Below, piece after piece: positions 12,209 through 23,939 of a stretch of 64,000 nt of DNA (position 1 is its first letter; each line of letters begins with the position of its first letter). The stretch is from Clarireedia homoeocarpa (lineage: Eukaryota; Ascomycota; Leotiomycetes; Helotiales; Rutstroemiaceae). The stretch is taken from assembly GCA_001465935.1 (NCBI GenBank), contig LNKV01000016.1, positions 558,001 to 622,000 on the forward strand. Reading direction: 5' to 3'. The translations under genes and the position numbers were made by a program. The notes under the pieces are model-generated. The model was not told the DNA's origin and ran no database searches. It was given only the letters and a program-made list of their open reading frames with translations.

Positions 12209-13349
12209 ATGCAATCTGAACCCTCCTCCTCCACTAGCAGATCTGCTATCTCCTTTCTTGGGCCCATTTCTTCTTACACTCATCAGGTATTTGACCTTCG
12301 TTTAATCAAATGCCCACCGCCTTTCTTTTGCCAGCATTACGAGCCACATGCGGTACCAATAGAACTAACCGATGATTATCACGCCCAGGCTGCCCTTGGA
12401 TGTTTCGATCAAAAGAAATATGAGTATCAACCAGCTATTGGCATTCCAGGTATTAGCCCTTCGAACTTTGATTCAAAATGACGACTGACAATCTACAGAT
12501 ATCTTTGATGCGGTTCAATCTGGCAGGGCAGCTTTAGGTGTTGTTCCTTTCGAAAACTCTACAAATGGAGCCGTGATCTTCACCCTCGAACTTCTCGCAG
12601 ATCGCCATTCTCTCTACAAAGATCTCACAATATGCGGCGAAGCATATTTGGATGTCAGTCATTGCCTTCTTGGTCACTTTTCTAAGGCAGACTCCCCAGA
12701 AAGGTCTGGCACTTGTACTCCAACTACAGCAACACCATCCCCGGTCAAGCCGAAGACGAAACCGTTATCTAGCTTAAGACATGTCCAGCGGTTATACACC
12801 CACCCGCAAGCATATGGACAATGCGAAGCATTCCTTGGCACGTACCTAAAGGGCATTGAGAGGCTCGACGTTAGTTCCACAAGCAAGGCGGCCGAGATTG
12901 TGAAGGCGGATAAGAGCGGGACGAGCGCAGCGATTGCAAGTCAATTGGCAGCAGATATACATGGGCTGGATATTCTTGCTCAAGGTATCGAGGATCGTGA
13001 AGACAACACGACAAGATTCTTCATTCTGCGTAAAGGCGTCGATGCCTCTGCGACCAACTCAAACAGCCCTTCCAAGTCAATGGTCTCCTTTACGATTGAT
13101 CATCGCACACCGGGAGCTCTCGCAGCCGTATTGGACTGCTTCAAGAGTTATAAGCTTAATCTGACAAGTATCAATAGTCGTCCGACCAAGATCGTTGCTT
13201 TTCAGTACATATTTTTCGTCGAATTTGAGGGCAGTAAGCTGAATGATCCGGAAGGAAAAGTTGCCGGGGCATTAGGAAATCTTGATAAATATACACAAAG
13301 CTGGCGGTGGCTTGGGAGTTGGGAGGATAAACTTACTGGCCGATCATAA
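12209..13349 (+). CDS. PHA2: Prephenate dehydratase
   Basis: Converts prephenate to phenylpyruvate (water and CO2 released), the committed step to phenylalanine; cytosolic. Exons 12209-12286, 12389-12449 and 12499-13349 (introns 102 and 49 bp) give 329 aa. Joins restore the family N-terminus FLGPISSYTHQAALGCF and the run GIPDIFDAVQSGRAALGVVPFENSTNG. The catalytic-domain motif TRF (EDNTTRFFIL) precedes a C-terminal ACT domain (about 230-300) containing SFTIDHRTPGALAAVL and the NSRP variant of the phenylalanine-binding ESRP motif, so feedback inhibition by phenylalanine is likely. It is followed on the same strand after 230 bp by the HTD2-like gene. Complete and intact. Confidence 0.95.
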
Positions 13350-13579
13350 AGGGAAACTGGGAATTGGAGGACATTGGAAAGGGAAGGAAATAGCTGCCGT
13401 TATCGGAAGGCTTATCGATAAGAGATAGCAGGGCAGCCTTAATGCTTAGCATTTAGGATTTTCCGGATTTGTCGTGTCTAGAGCTTTGGAATTTTTCCAA
13501 TACACCTACACATCTAGACAACGATGACGAGATTATGATACTTGGGTACACCTCATAGACCTATGTTATTAGACTTAAT

Positions 13580-14817
13580 ATGAGGTCTTCGCCACTCTTT
13601 TATACTCGACGATGTTTATCTCGTAATCTCAAGCGCTCGTTCTCTTCTTCAAAGCAGAATGTGGGATCGTCCTTACAATCTGAACTCTTTGACAAACTCA
13701 CGACACGACCTCCTAACATCATTTATGATTATCTTTCACCAAGACCTTCCCGTCTTTTGAGTATATCACTGGCCGATTTCATTCCAGCCACATGCTACCC
13801 TGCTAATTTCTCATCAACGAAGGTACCATCTCCGTATGCACAAGCGAGCAATGATCCAAGCAGACTTCCACAATCTCATCATTTAGTCTATCTTAATCCT
13901 CAGGTTCCCAGCAGCGAATTGCTTCCAGATGGCACAGATCGTTTACATTCTCCAGGAACTCCGTTCACGCGCCGGATGTGGGCTGGCGGATCCGTTACTT
14001 TCAATAATTTGGAGAACCACCAGCTTCTTCTGAACAATACGCGCGCGGTTTGCATAGAACGGATTGTGGATGTTACAGTCAAGGGGGCTGCAGGCGATGA
14101 AAGTGTTTTCGTGAATATCGAGCGCCGAATAGGACCAGTCGACGGCGGCAACAGCACCCCCCTGGACGATTCCGACGATCCTGCGATTGATCAACAGCTA
14201 CTGTCTCGTTATATTACCGATGATGTTGATTATGTTGGGCAAGCAGCTCTTGTCGAGTCGAGAAACATCGTCTTTATGCGCGAAAAGGATAAAGCTACTA
14301 CAGAGAAGGATCGCATGAGACCTTCGAAGGTTATAAGGCGTAAGATATAAATTCTGTCAAGTTCCGACAGTCGTTCTTTCACTAATCCCTTCCTAAAGCT
14401 ACGCGCACGCCAGATTTCTCTGTGAGAATTATACCTACTCGATGCCTGTTGTTCCGATTTTCCGCGCTTACCTTCAACGCTCACTTAATACATCTTGATC
14501 CCCAATACTGTCGAGAGATTGAAGGATATAGGAACTTGCTCGTCCACGGACCGCTGTCGCTGGTGCTTATGCTCAGCGTTTTAAGATCACAACTGCGAAA
14601 AGGAGAAGTAATAAAGCAATTTGACTATAGGAATCTGGCCCCGTTATATGTAAATGAAGAGTTAAAAGTATGTGTGGGGAAGAAGAAAGACGATGAGTAT
14701 AAATATGAAGTGTGGATTGAAGGACAAGGAGGCGGATATGCCGTCAAGGGTTCTGCAGTCGTTGGACCCCTTGAAATCTCCAACGCTGGTCAAGACGATA
14801 AATTAAGTACTCCGTGA
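13580..14817 (+). CDS. HTD2: HTD2-like hotdog-fold hydroxyacyl-thioester dehydratase
   Basis: Probable mitochondrial 3-hydroxyacyl-thioester dehydratase of type II fatty-acid synthesis, supplying octanoyl-ACP for lipoate. Exons 13580-14339 and 14399-14817 (59-bp intron; the join reads VIRPTRTPDFS) encode 392 aa. The N-terminus (MRSSPLFYTRRCLSRNLKRSF) is rich in Arg/Ser and lacks acids, as a mitochondrial presequence should. The C-terminal half carries the family core LFRFSALTFNAHLIHLD, with the catalytic Asn/His region, and GYRNLLVHGPLSLVLML. Fungal relatives are often labelled mesaconyl-C4-CoA hydratase-like; the exact substrate is not readable from sequence. Same-strand neighbour of PHA2, without an obvious pathway link. 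Confidence 0.87.
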
Positions 14818-16545
14818 GGGACAGGGCTGAAAAACCAATCTCTCTTAAATATTCTCCGATGTTTGAGAGGTTTCGATGAGCCGGGAAAAGGCTTGGACAT
14901 AAGCCACACAGTCGTAGTGTAATGCATATCTGATGATGCACTGGGGCCACAGGCTGGGCAAACCCATCCGTGTGTAAAATTATAGATGTTTTGGAAAGAT
15001 GGGACGAAATCATGATCGTCGGGCTCTGTTCCTGACACTACAGTAAGGTACAAAGTGCACCGGGTGCGTACCTAGAAACCATACTGCATCCGCAGTAGAA
15101 CCGTAAAAAGAACTAAGACACAACCTGACAAGCTGACAAGCTTCGTCTCCTGCTCTGCACAATTGAAATGAGGTTCCTGGCGGGTGCAGGAGAGGAGAAG
15201 GCCATCTTCGATCCTCTTCTCTGGCTGACACGAATCAATGGTGGTGAAGGATGCGAGGAACCCAGGATTCCCAGATTGGTGGCCAGAACAGCCAGAATAG
15301 CTACAGTAATAGCTTTGAATACCTCGTATCTCGGGGAAGCGTTAACAATGAGTTGATCTTGGAGGTTCTTGGAGCAAGTGCCGTATGACCCAGTTTATGT
15401 TGACGCCTCTTTGCATGGATAATTGATAATTCCTGGCACTGTGCAGAGGTTACTTTGCAATCTTACATCGTAATAGTATGAATCTTGGGATTTTCTGGAA
15501 TTCTGGAATTCTGGAATTCTGGAATACCGCACAGGGCTCCCTCCATAGTTCTACTCATGGCTCCTCCGCATGCAGTACATCATCTACCAGTAGTGCTACC
15601 TCCGTCTCCGTCTCCGTACACAAGCACAAGCACAACTCCACCTCCGCCTACACCTACCCAGCAACCAGACGACTCGGGCTGGCCAAGCAGAAACTGTCTC
15701 TTCGGTCCATCTAGTTCTCTGGATCCCGTACTCGACTGGTGCAAGGTTCAGAGTACTCACCCCAAGATCAACAAGAATATGACATGACATCTCCCTCTTC
15801 TTCATTTGGGGAGAGAACAAAAACAGAGACAGACTCACACGACGAGGAGAGACGAGACACACCAAGAAAGAGACATTGATGCACGCATGCATGTATTGTG
15901 CAATTGAACCACCCTCCCACGCCTCTTTCTTGTATGGACGCACGAATTGATGTTATTCTGAGCGCATTCATCCATCCCATTGCACCGCACCGCACCGCAC
16001 CGCAACCGCACCGCAGCGCATCCACAATTTCACAATTCACTTCACGTTCTGCATTTGCTTTCTTTTCTCCCCACTAAAACCAAAATACCAGTAACCTACC
16101 CGTACAGTACATACAGTACATACTTTCTTCGTACTGTACATCGTTCGTTGGCTACGAGTACTCGCGAGTACTCTTATCAAAAGTCGATCCATTACCAAAA
16201 TGCCCAATCTCTGATTTTTACACCTTTTAATTCTCTGCAAACAATCATTTATCTTCTTACTGAATACATTCTCTTCACCTTCATTTTTCCTGTCGACATC
16301 AACCATTTGGTCGTCGCAATTCCCGTTTCCGGCCCTGCATCGAATGCTTGGCTAGCATAGCATATCTGCGTACCATTTGCAGCAATTGAACCTCGATCCG
16401 GCGAAACCTCCAACCACAACACAACAACATTAAAAGCTGTACCTCTGCCGCATGAGTGTTCGCGAGGTGTCCAAGTATTCAGATTTGGCTTCGCAGAGGC
16501 AGTTTCGCAGGAGGTTTTGGTTGCTAGTCGTCTTCGAATTATGCG
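14818..16545. other. HTD2 to PH-LRR intergenic region
   Basis: About 1.7 kb with no gene I can support. It includes four tandem GGAATTCT units near 15493-15524, a CACCG/CGCAC run near 15980-16010 and a C/T-rich leader before the PH-LRR gene. Open frames in the low-complexity parts (for example 15478-15787) look spurious. Confidence 0.5.
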
Positions 16546-19500
16546 ATGGCGCCTCACGCCGAAAAATCGCGACGCAAGAGCTTAAGTCTCCTTTCGCGAG
16601 CTTCACTTTCGAACCTCACACAAATAAACACGGATGTTGGCCATCATCATGGCAAAGAAGACAAAGAGCACAAGGACAAGAAAAAGTCGGGAAAGAGGGG
16701 GTCGCTCTTCGGAAGTTTAGCTCCAACAATACATACAGAGGTTGAGAATGGTACAGGAATAGGACCGGCAATGGGTAGTCCTGTGAAGAACGATACACTC
16801 GGTTCGCCGAAACTACGACCCCGAACACTTCAGAAAGGTCGACCAAGTTCACTGTTCGGGTCTCTGGGGAGGAGGTCTATGACTGATTTGGAGGAGGAAA
16901 AGGAGGTTATTGGTACGACGCCAGAGTCTCCTATAGAGGAGTTCCAATACCTGGACCCGACAATACAATATGCTGGCAATAGTCCATCGATGCTCCACCA
17001 TGGAGAAGTGCAGACGACGAGTGGGATGTTTAGGAAGAAGAAAGAATATCTGGTGTTGACTGATACGCATTTAATACGGTTCAAGAGCATGTCCCGCGCT
17101 ATTGATGCGTTCCCTCAAATCCAACCTGCGAATATACGCCAAACTCACCGCCAATCATCTACTGCGTCTATAGGATCGCTACAAGAAGTACAGTCTCAAG
17201 CTTCGCATACATCGACCGAAGGCGAAACCCGCATTCCGCTAGGGCAAATTGTGACGGTGTATAAGATGGAGGACGGGCGACCTTTTTTCACAACTGAGGT
17301 GGTGTATTTAGACGAAGAGTACCATGGCGTTGGATCTATACAGCTCATGCTACATGACCCAAAAGAGGCCGACCTCTGGTCTACTTCAATCCGAGCTGCT
17401 GCACAAAAGGCTAGGCTCATGATGCAAGAGCCGTATCCTGAGAGAGTGGTCCGATATCTAGTCCAGGCGCTTGAAATGGTGGATGACTACGATGCGAACC
17501 ATTTCCAGGTATTCAGGGTCGTCAAGAGAGTTCCGGTAGCGAAGAGCTCACGCTCTTCGTCAGATGATCTCCAGAAACTTGGGAATTTGGTGTTTTATAT
17601 GGTAATTGGCATAAATCGGCTGCATTTAATACCGCTACCTGACTTCAGCCAACCCTCAACAACCCTGTTTCCACCGAAGTCGAGCCGAAATGCTTACGGG
17701 CTTGTTTCCTTGGTTGCAATGAGTGTGCAGTATTCTGATGATAGATTTGAGCTTGCGTTCAGGTGAGTCCAATGTTCATCCAGTCTTGCGCTACGACTTC
17801 CTATCCCAAATGAACAACAAAATATTACTACATATCCATGGGCATGTGTCTAGGATGCCCGAGCCGGGTATTGTAGTCAGAAAGTTGGTTACAAGAAATC
17901 AAATGTGGCAATATTTTGCTACATAGCAGTTACGGCCCAGAGAGACATCCGTTGTTGGGCTCCTTTAAGATGTCATGAACTGCGACTCGTACATCAGGAA
18001 CAAGTGCCAGTGCTGACCCTGATTCTAGAGCACCACTCCAGCAGTCTACCCTTCTTGACTTAGCGGCCTCTGCTACTCACGATATCGCAGTCATAATTTT
18101 TCAAGCAATTCAGTATCTCAAGCCTCAGTGGCTAGACTATAATTTTACATTCAATGGACCCCGGCGTCTCCTGGAATCGAGCGACATTCCTATGGTCCAC
18201 GAGGAAGAGGAGTTCGGCTGCTTTGATAGAACTCTTGTCGCTTATTGCATGGCTTACAATGTAAGGCTCAATGCGCTCATGGCATGATATCGACTAACTC
18301 ATCCAGTGCAATCCTGTAAATATTCAGTACGCCGTGGATTGGGATGTTGAAGACGCCCCTGAATTTCGCTTGTACCGCCCAGCCTCAACAGCAACATATA
18401 CGATAAACGAACTTCTTGCAATTTTCCGCTCTTTACGTTATAATGAATCATTCCATTCGATTTCCTTCAAAGACATTGATCTTCACTGTTTGCACGGCGT
18501 TGTAGATACCTACGGGCTGGATCATATCGCGTGGAGTACTCGCACGGGTATATCGATTGACACTTACTTTAGCATGGAACCCCAGAAAGGGTCTTTACTC
18601 TACCAAGAGGTTCAAGCTATTGCTTTAAAATCACAGCGGCTACGGAGACTGGACTTCAGCTACACTCTTCCTCAAAGGAGACCCAAAGACACTTTTGATG
18701 AAGAAGGTGGTGTGCTCGAAAAAGACCCAGGTTGCGAAATCACCAGTGCACTAATGCCCTTATGTCAAGGCCAGCTGACGGATGTTACTTGGATTGTGCT
18801 CAATGGTATTGAACTTGGGGAAACAGATCTTGACCACCTTATCCCAGCGCTGAACAATCCCAAAGCGCAGATAAGAGCAATCGAGTGCTCACGTTGTGGC
18901 CTTACTGATCGAGGAATAATGCAACTTCTGACTCATTTGGAACGCCAAAATCAGACGCTTGAGTGCATCAACGTATCCGACAATCCTGGGAGGATCTTAC
19001 TGGAAAGATTTCAAGTGTCCATGAGCCGGTTTTCAAAGGTTCGGAGACTCGATTTATCGAGGATTACTCGCACTTCGGGCGAACAGCCACTATTTGTGCC
19101 TGAGGTCATGATCTCTTGGAAACTGGAAGAGTTGATTCTGAATGGCATTCCTGTGAGTATATGCCCCTGAAATCATAAATATCAACTAACAAACAAGGTC
19201 AACGATGCAACACTCGACACCATAGCGGCTTACCTTTCAAGTGATATGTCCGCTGGACTTCGCACTCTGCAAATGGACCAATGCAACCTGACTGGGTCGC
19301 ATGTTGCTCTTTTGATGAGGGCCATGACTCGAGTTTCTGGCGAAGCTCGTGACTTGGAGCTTCATGTCAGTGCTAACAGACTTGAGAAAGGAATCAGTGA
19401 CTTTGTCAAAGCTATCAAAGAGAATTACACCCCTGCTAAACTTGTTGTTCGAATGATAGAGTTCTCAAAGGAAGAGCATTTCAAGCAACTTCTGGAGGCG

Positions 19501-20553
19501 CTACGCACCAATACCACTATTCAAGTGCTGGACATTTCCAAAGCCTCGTTGCCGTATGATGCGAGTCCTGAAACTTGTGAGGCCCTGCAAAAGGTCTTTG
19601 CTGAAAATACAACACTACAAGATCTTGACATATCCGGAGAGCAGGCCCACCTTGAGGTAACACGATTTGGTATTGGTCTCAATCAGGCTCTGACAGGCCT
19701 TAAATACAACAATACGCTCAAATCTTTGCGCATCGAGTATCAAAAGCTTGGTCTAGAAGGGGCGAATACTCTTTCCTCTGTTCTGGAAGCAAACAGAGGA
19801 CTTACGCATATTTTCTGCGAACATAACGACATAAACCTTCAAGGGTTTACTATTCTTGTAAATTCCATTGCGAAGAATACCACCATTCTTGAGGTACCTT
19901 ACATGCACGACGATCAAGATATGGCCATAAAAAGGATGAGTGCTAGCATGAGAGATACCCGACGTACCACCAGCTCCCATCGTGAAAACAGTCATGTCAA
20001 AAGTTCGGTCAAGCGAACGTTGAAAAGTTTTGGCGTCGGTGTCGAGAAACCTGTCAAGCAGGAATTAACCTCACAAGACGTTGACGAAGTGGTGAGAGTT
20101 CTTAGCGAGAAATGGAATACAGAAATCGGCAGATTAGCCATGTTCCTCGAGAGGAACCGCAACATCGCAATGGGTAGAAACGGATATGACCCTGTAGAAC
20201 TCCTCAACGATCTTAGCATGCGACCAACTACCGCATTAAGCGACCGAGGTATACTGGAACAAGTCCTCAGCAATACCACACCACGAGTTGAACTCGGCAA
20301 TCCAGTCGAGATCACGCACGATCGCTTCTCGGGCATGACGCCCCTGGCGGATGTTCTTGCGAATGAGAATAGCCATGTTAATAGCCATGTTGAAACCAGA
20401 AGGATAATAGATACGAATACGGAGTTTCAACTTAAACCGAAACGCATCTCGTATAAACGCAGTACGGATGGTGGCTTGTTGCCGGATTTGTCTTCTTTGG
20501 GTAATGAGAAGATGTTTGAATTGGATTCGGGCTTGTTTGAAATGGAGTCTTGA
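16546..20553 (+). CDS. PH domain plus leucine-rich-repeat protein
   Basis: Four exons, 16546-17762, 18029-18260, 18307-19152 and 19198-20553, close in frame to 1216 aa. The basic, Ser-rich N-terminus is followed by a pleckstrin-homology domain (about 143-290, from the GEVQTTSG strand to TSIRAAAQKARL) split by a Ser/Gln-rich insertion. The second half contains LRR-like segments of the ribonuclease-inhibitor type (for example LRTLQMDQCNLTGSHVA and TLKSLRIEYQKLGLEGA). A likely membrane- or cortex-associated scaffold binding phosphoinositides, conserved in filamentous ascomycetes but without a known role. The first intron is unusually long at 266 bp and contains a short in-frame open stretch, so its boundaries are the least certain part of the model. 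Confidence 0.82.
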
Positions 20554-22499
20554 TTCGGATTTTGATTGGCATTTACATATATTTCCCCCCTTGACAGCTG
20601 GCTCGCAAGTGGATGAGTGTGCGACCTGGGGATTGGGGTGGGGGTTGAATTCACTTTTTTTTATTGGAGTTTTGGGGGAGTTGTACTTCTGCGGTGTTGG
20701 GATTTTCACTTGAATAAAGAAAACTTGTGTAAAAGCGTGCGTGCATGGTATGGCAGATATATGGCATTATGGGACGGGTAGGGCAGGGTAGGTTGGGGTA
20801 GATAGGTAGGGAAGGGTGCTAAACGGAAACGGGATTAGGAGGGAAGGAATGAAGTGAGGTGAAAGCGCTTCTTCCCTTGGCTCTCTATAATCGAAATGGA
20901 CATATGTATATGATGGATGGGCCTGTTTTCCCGGGTTGGATGGGCTATCCTTTTTCTCTTGGTTGATGGCATATCTGGATTTTGGGAGGAAGAATTGGAT
21001 GGATGGATGGTTGGTGGGTGGTTAGAAAGTCCTGCCTTTTCCCCTCTTTCTCTCTATGCTGCGCTTTGTAGACGTGGACTTGGACTTGGATTCGATTTCT
21101 CTTGAGTTGAGATTCAGAAGTCTAGTTGAGTATGTATGTATGCTGATTTGGTTTCGTTTCGTCTAATTTGCGTGGTGGAATGAGAAAACAGAAGAGCAGA
21201 AGAAAGGAAGAAAAAGGGGAAGAAATATGCATTGTTATGGTGTTTGGGTAGATAGGATAGGGATCAGGATGGGATTGGGAATAGGTTACTGGATAGTGGG
21301 TTAGTTAGTTGGGTACTGGTTTTTGGGGGGAGGGAAAGGGAATCGGACAGGGAAGAGAGAGAGAGAGAGAGCGGTGATGAAAGTTAGGTGTGTGTGTATA
21401 TATATCTAAATATACATATTTATTAATATATACGTATTATATATGCATACATATTAACCGCCCTTTTTGAATTGAGAATATATGAGGGGAGAGAAGGAGG
21501 TTAGGTGTGATGTTTAACTTATAGGCGTTAGTTAAGTTTTGTTGTTTGTGCTGGGTTGCGTTTGGCGGGATATATTTTATTTTATTATTCAACGTCAACG
21601 CACATGCATGATCATCATAGCAATCCAATCCTGTCCAATCCAATGCAATGCAATCCAATGCAATATAATACAATCATGAAATAAATCTGTTGGAAGTAGT
21701 GGAGAACTCGTCGCCGACCATTGCCTTGCCCTTTTCCATTGATGGCACCGATCTAAGCGAAGTACTCCTGTAGTCCATATTCACATGAACCCCTCCCCAT
21801 AAATCTTCTCTGCCAAAATTCTCAACTTCATCGGCGCCCGGATATCATATACGTATGGTATGGTATGGTATGGTATGGTATGGTATGGTATGATAATAGT
21901 TGTGCGAACTTCGAGGCGATGTGGTTAATTAGACAGAGCTAATTGGAAGGTTACTTACTTACTTACTCACTGGATACTTGCAGGTGCTTCTGGGTTAACT
22001 AGCTAAGTCAGTCGGTGTGAAATATAAGCCCAAATTGTCACTTCTCTAGAAGTGGTGTCACTTTTGGATTTTCACAGTTGGGATGCGAGTGGTTGGGATA
22101 CTGTTTGGTTGGTTGTTGAGAAACCCTTGGAGTAAGTAATAGTTGTAAGTTAAGTAAGTGCATGTTGTTGTGTCGTTCGTTGTCGTTGGTTTAATTAAAT
22201 AAATAGCTTTTGCTTGGAGAGGTTCTATATACATTTTATTTTATTTCATCTTCCCTATATGCCCATTGCCCACACGCCCAGGTTTCGAAACCTACAATAT
22301 GGATACAATTTGGATGCAGCCAGTCAAGTAGGTCTCCAAGACCTTTCCGCAGGAGAATTTCACTTAAATATAAGTACACTTAACTGAAGTAATTTGCAAA
22401 CTTCCTTCCGAAGCAGAGGTCATAACTATCTCATGAGTTATATTTGTTCACACAAAGCCAGCACCTTGCATGGGTATCTCAATCGCAGAGAAGTCATTC
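20554..22499. other. Intergenic region with pentamer microsatellite
   Basis: 3' flanks of two convergent genes (PH-LRR and the dehydrogenase). G-rich on the + strand at first, then AT-rich. A GGTAT pentamer run (about seven units) lies at 21855-21890, TA-rich words at 21390-21450 and a CAATC/CAATG run near 21625-21675. No gene seen. Confidence 0.55.
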
Positions 22500-23939
22500 T
22501 TACTGCCAATGCGCGAGGATCGTCTCACCCTCCTTCAACTCCGTATACCTGACACTATCCTTCCAAACCATCTCCCTTTTCTTAGGGTCCTGTGCTTCTG
22601 GACTAACTTCAGAGCACTCTGATCCATCTAGATAGAGTCCTTTGGGCTTCTCACCCAAAACAGGGCTGTTGTCAAAAGCAGCCGTAAGAATATCCCTCGC
22701 AGCTTTATCAACCGTGCGCACCTCATTATTGCCTTCGGGGTTACGCCACGCTTGAATAGAAGCCATTAGCGGAAGGACCATGTGGAACAACAAAACACGG
22801 ATGAACCAGGGACTACGACGCGCGATGTTCGTGGGTACTGCGCCGGGGTCTACACCTAGTACAGATATGTTTTTCAGATTAGGATCAATGTTGAGACGAC
22901 GCTGGAGCTCTCCACTGGGGTGTTGTTAGCCGCTAATGGCAAAGTATGGCATTATAGATGTAGGATTGAGAAGGCGTAAGATTTTCTTACATCATCATGA
23001 TTGCGCATAGCTTTGCAGCGCCATATCGTCGCAATCCACTCATCCATGATGGATCTTCCTGTTGCGTGCTCCAGGTTCCTTTCGCTATTGGATCTGTGCT
23101 GTCACCGAGTATCGTCTTCCACTTCTCGTCTGCAAACGGGCGAGCGTTTTGTTGTAAGGACGGATTAGCCATCTTGTTAGCACATATAAATGCTTCCCAT
23201 CCCGCTTTATCCATAAATCATCGAGCGACAGATCATATATCTTATCCCTCATATTCCATTATGGATATATAGAACTGTGAAATTAAATCTTACTCGTGTG
23301 ATTTACTCCCTAGCACCACAATCCTTCCCCGTTCGCGATCCATACTCTGCAGCAGTAGCAAGACAAACAACCAATGACCAAAATGATTCGCCACAAAAAC
23401 AGTCGCTAAGCCATCATCTGTAAAGCGCTGCACATCCATATCGTGATAACCAGCGTTCAGTATCAAGGCCCAGATCGGAGCAATCTCGCCATCAGCTACT
23501 TTTCTATTAATGACAGCCGCAATCTCGCGGACATTCACGAGCCGGCTGAGGTCGAGCGAAAGTGTTTCGTAGTGGTGTTCCACGTGTGTGGGCTTGGAAT
23601 GGATGATTCCTGGGAGTGGATCAGCCGCACGATTACGCACTGTGTAGATGCCGTGATATGAGGCTAGCTCGGGTGTTGTACAAATTCGTGATATGATTGC
23701 GCTGCCAATTCCGCCATTGGCGCCGGTCACGAGTATGCTTCCTGCTGGAGGCGTGGGTGATTGGTGATAAAAGTGAAGAATCCTGCGCTTGAATGGTGCG
23801 AGCGAGTGCCGATAGTATGTCGATTCTCAAAAGTCGAATAAAATGATACGGAAGAAGTCCAACTACTGATAAAGACTGCTCTGAGCCCTATCTTTGGACC
23901 ACCATAAGTACTTGCAGATATGGTCTGTGCAGTACTCAT
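22500..23939 (-). pseudogene. Short-chain dehydrogenase/reductase, junction unresolved
   Basis: Rossmann-fold NAD(P)-dependent SDR of a fungal family with the cofactor motif TGANGGIGSAI, LILNAGYHD, the catalytic Ser in VVLGSKSH and the catalytic YGAAK pair. The strong coding segments on the minus strand are 23741-23294, about 23214-22986 and 22919-22500 (the last join, at a GTAAGA donor, reads IMMMGELQRRL). A start is possible only through a small upstream exon (ATG at 23939, exon to 23912, join reading MSTAQTISARSILVTGANGG); the main exon has an in-frame stop and no ATG upstream. Between 23294 and 23214 no canonical donor-acceptor pair keeps both the SH motif and the downstream frame: the good GTAAGA donor is phase 2, while the downstream frame starts with a stop. 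Either a one-base change has broken the gene or splicing is unusual. Substrate unknown. Confidence 0.6.
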
